From: Devosia limi DSM 17137
Lineage (GTDB): Bacteria > Pseudomonadota > Alphaproteobacteria > Rhizobiales > Devosiaceae
Direction: 5' to 3'
DNA length: 64,000 nt
Assembly: GCF_900128975.1 (NCBI RefSeq)
Contig: NZ_FQVC01000007.1
Location: 186,001 to 250,000 of the forward strand
Below, one piece after another: positions 63,651-64,000 of this stretch (within the stretch, counting starts at the first letter, position 1; every line of letters starts with the position of its first letter). A program made the translations under genes and the position numbers. Under the pieces are notes generated by a model. The model saw only the letters and a program-made list of their open reading frames with translations. It made no database searches and was not told the origin of the DNA.

Positions 63651-64000
63651 AGCTCCTCCACCAGCGCGGGGATGAGTTTCCTCAGTTTATCCGCGCCCTG
63701 CACCGCCATGGTCTTGGTGTGCTCATGGCTGATCTTCTCGTCAGACAGGCCGGCGCCCATATTGGTGATGGACGAGCAGGCCCAGACTTTCATTCCCAGG
63801 AAACGCCCGAGAATGACTTCGGGTGCCGTCGACATGCCGACGGCATTGGCGCCAAGCCGGATCGCCATCTGGATCTCGGCGACGGTTTCAAAGCTCGGGC
63901 CGGAATACCAGAGATAGATGCCCTCATGGACGACGATGTCCAGCCGGGCGCCGATCGCCTTGGCCTTGGCGCGCAGCTCGGAATTGTAGCAATCGACCAT
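63647..64000 (-). CDS. Purine-nucleoside phosphorylase (5' end outside window)
   Basis: The C-terminal 117 residues of a trimeric-type purine-nucleoside phosphorylase. VHEGIYLWYSGPSFETVAEI with the substrate-binding glutamate, LGANAVGMSTAPEVI and SITNMGAGLSDEKISHE are diagnostic. The frame stays open at the right edge, so the first 150 or so residues are missing. The apparent ATG at 64000 is internal. Its stop overlaps deoC by four bases, making it the probable upstream gene of the operon. Confidence 0.93.
   Translation of the reverse strand: MVDCYNSELRAKAKAIGARLDIVVHEGIYLWYSGPSFETVAEIQMAIRLGANAVGMSTAPEVILGRFLGMKVWACSSITNMGAGLSDEKISHEHTKTMAVQGADKLRKLIPALVEEL

Overview
The window is a 64 kb piece of a GC-rich alphaproteobacterial chromosome. 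The closest fit is a Hyphomicrobiales member of the Devosia type. This is inferred from protein style, the ffs-dnaX-ybaB-recR order, a Caulobacter/rhizobial-type cpa/tad locus and intergenic palindromes of a kind I associate with that group; no marker gene is present to prove it. Genes are densely packed, mostly metabolic, and I see no insertion sequence, prophage, integrase, CRISPR array, tRNA or rRNA gene.

Layout. 1-6.2 kb (+): amidohydrolase, ethanolamine-type permease, glutamine-synthetase-like ligase, aldehyde dehydrogenase and iron alcohol dehydrogenase. Together they could form a gamma-glutamyl route for an amino alcohol. 6.4-9.0 kb: divergent fructuronate reductase and 2-keto-3-deoxygluconate kinase (hexuronate use). 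9.0-13.4 kb: DUF924 and VOC proteins, an ABC exporter with a promoter and a possible leader peptide, and a 37-residue membrane peptide. 13.4-16.2 kb: M29 aminopeptidase and a mercuric-reductase-like flavoprotein. 16.2-24.6 kb: an IclR-controlled sugar-acid cluster (sugar isomerase-like protein, lactonase-like amidohydrolase, SDR dehydrogenase, three-part sugar ABC importer, L-fuconate dehydratase), best read as non-phosphorylating L-fucose use.

24.7-36.8 kb is housekeeping: LOG-family protein, dapD and dapE (lysine and cell wall) with small membrane proteins, def-fmt-truA, rmuC, recR-ybaB-dnaX and the SRP RNA. 37-44.3 kb holds a beta-propeller phytase, prephenate dehydratase, a membrane-anchored cytochrome c, a 2-hydroxyacid dehydrogenase, a MarR-GNAT fusion with palindromic operators, and an M17 aminopeptidase. 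44.3-55.7 kb is a Flp/Tad pilus locus (tadD; pilin, cpaA, cpaB, cpaC, cpaE, cpaF, tadB, tadC; a separate CpaC-N-like protein and two TadE/G pseudopilins) with no cpaD in the usual place. 55.7-64 kb: a HAD hydrolase, then a minus-strand nucleoside salvage operon: purine nucleoside phosphorylase, deoC, a double-domain ALDH16-type dehydrogenase, a small conserved protein, deoA, deoB and upp.

The items most worth a second look are the possible gamma-glutamyl-ethanolamine cluster, the leader peptide before the ABC exporter, the ALDH16 gene inside the deo operon, the operator-like palindromes, and the two families of dispersed intergenic palindromes.
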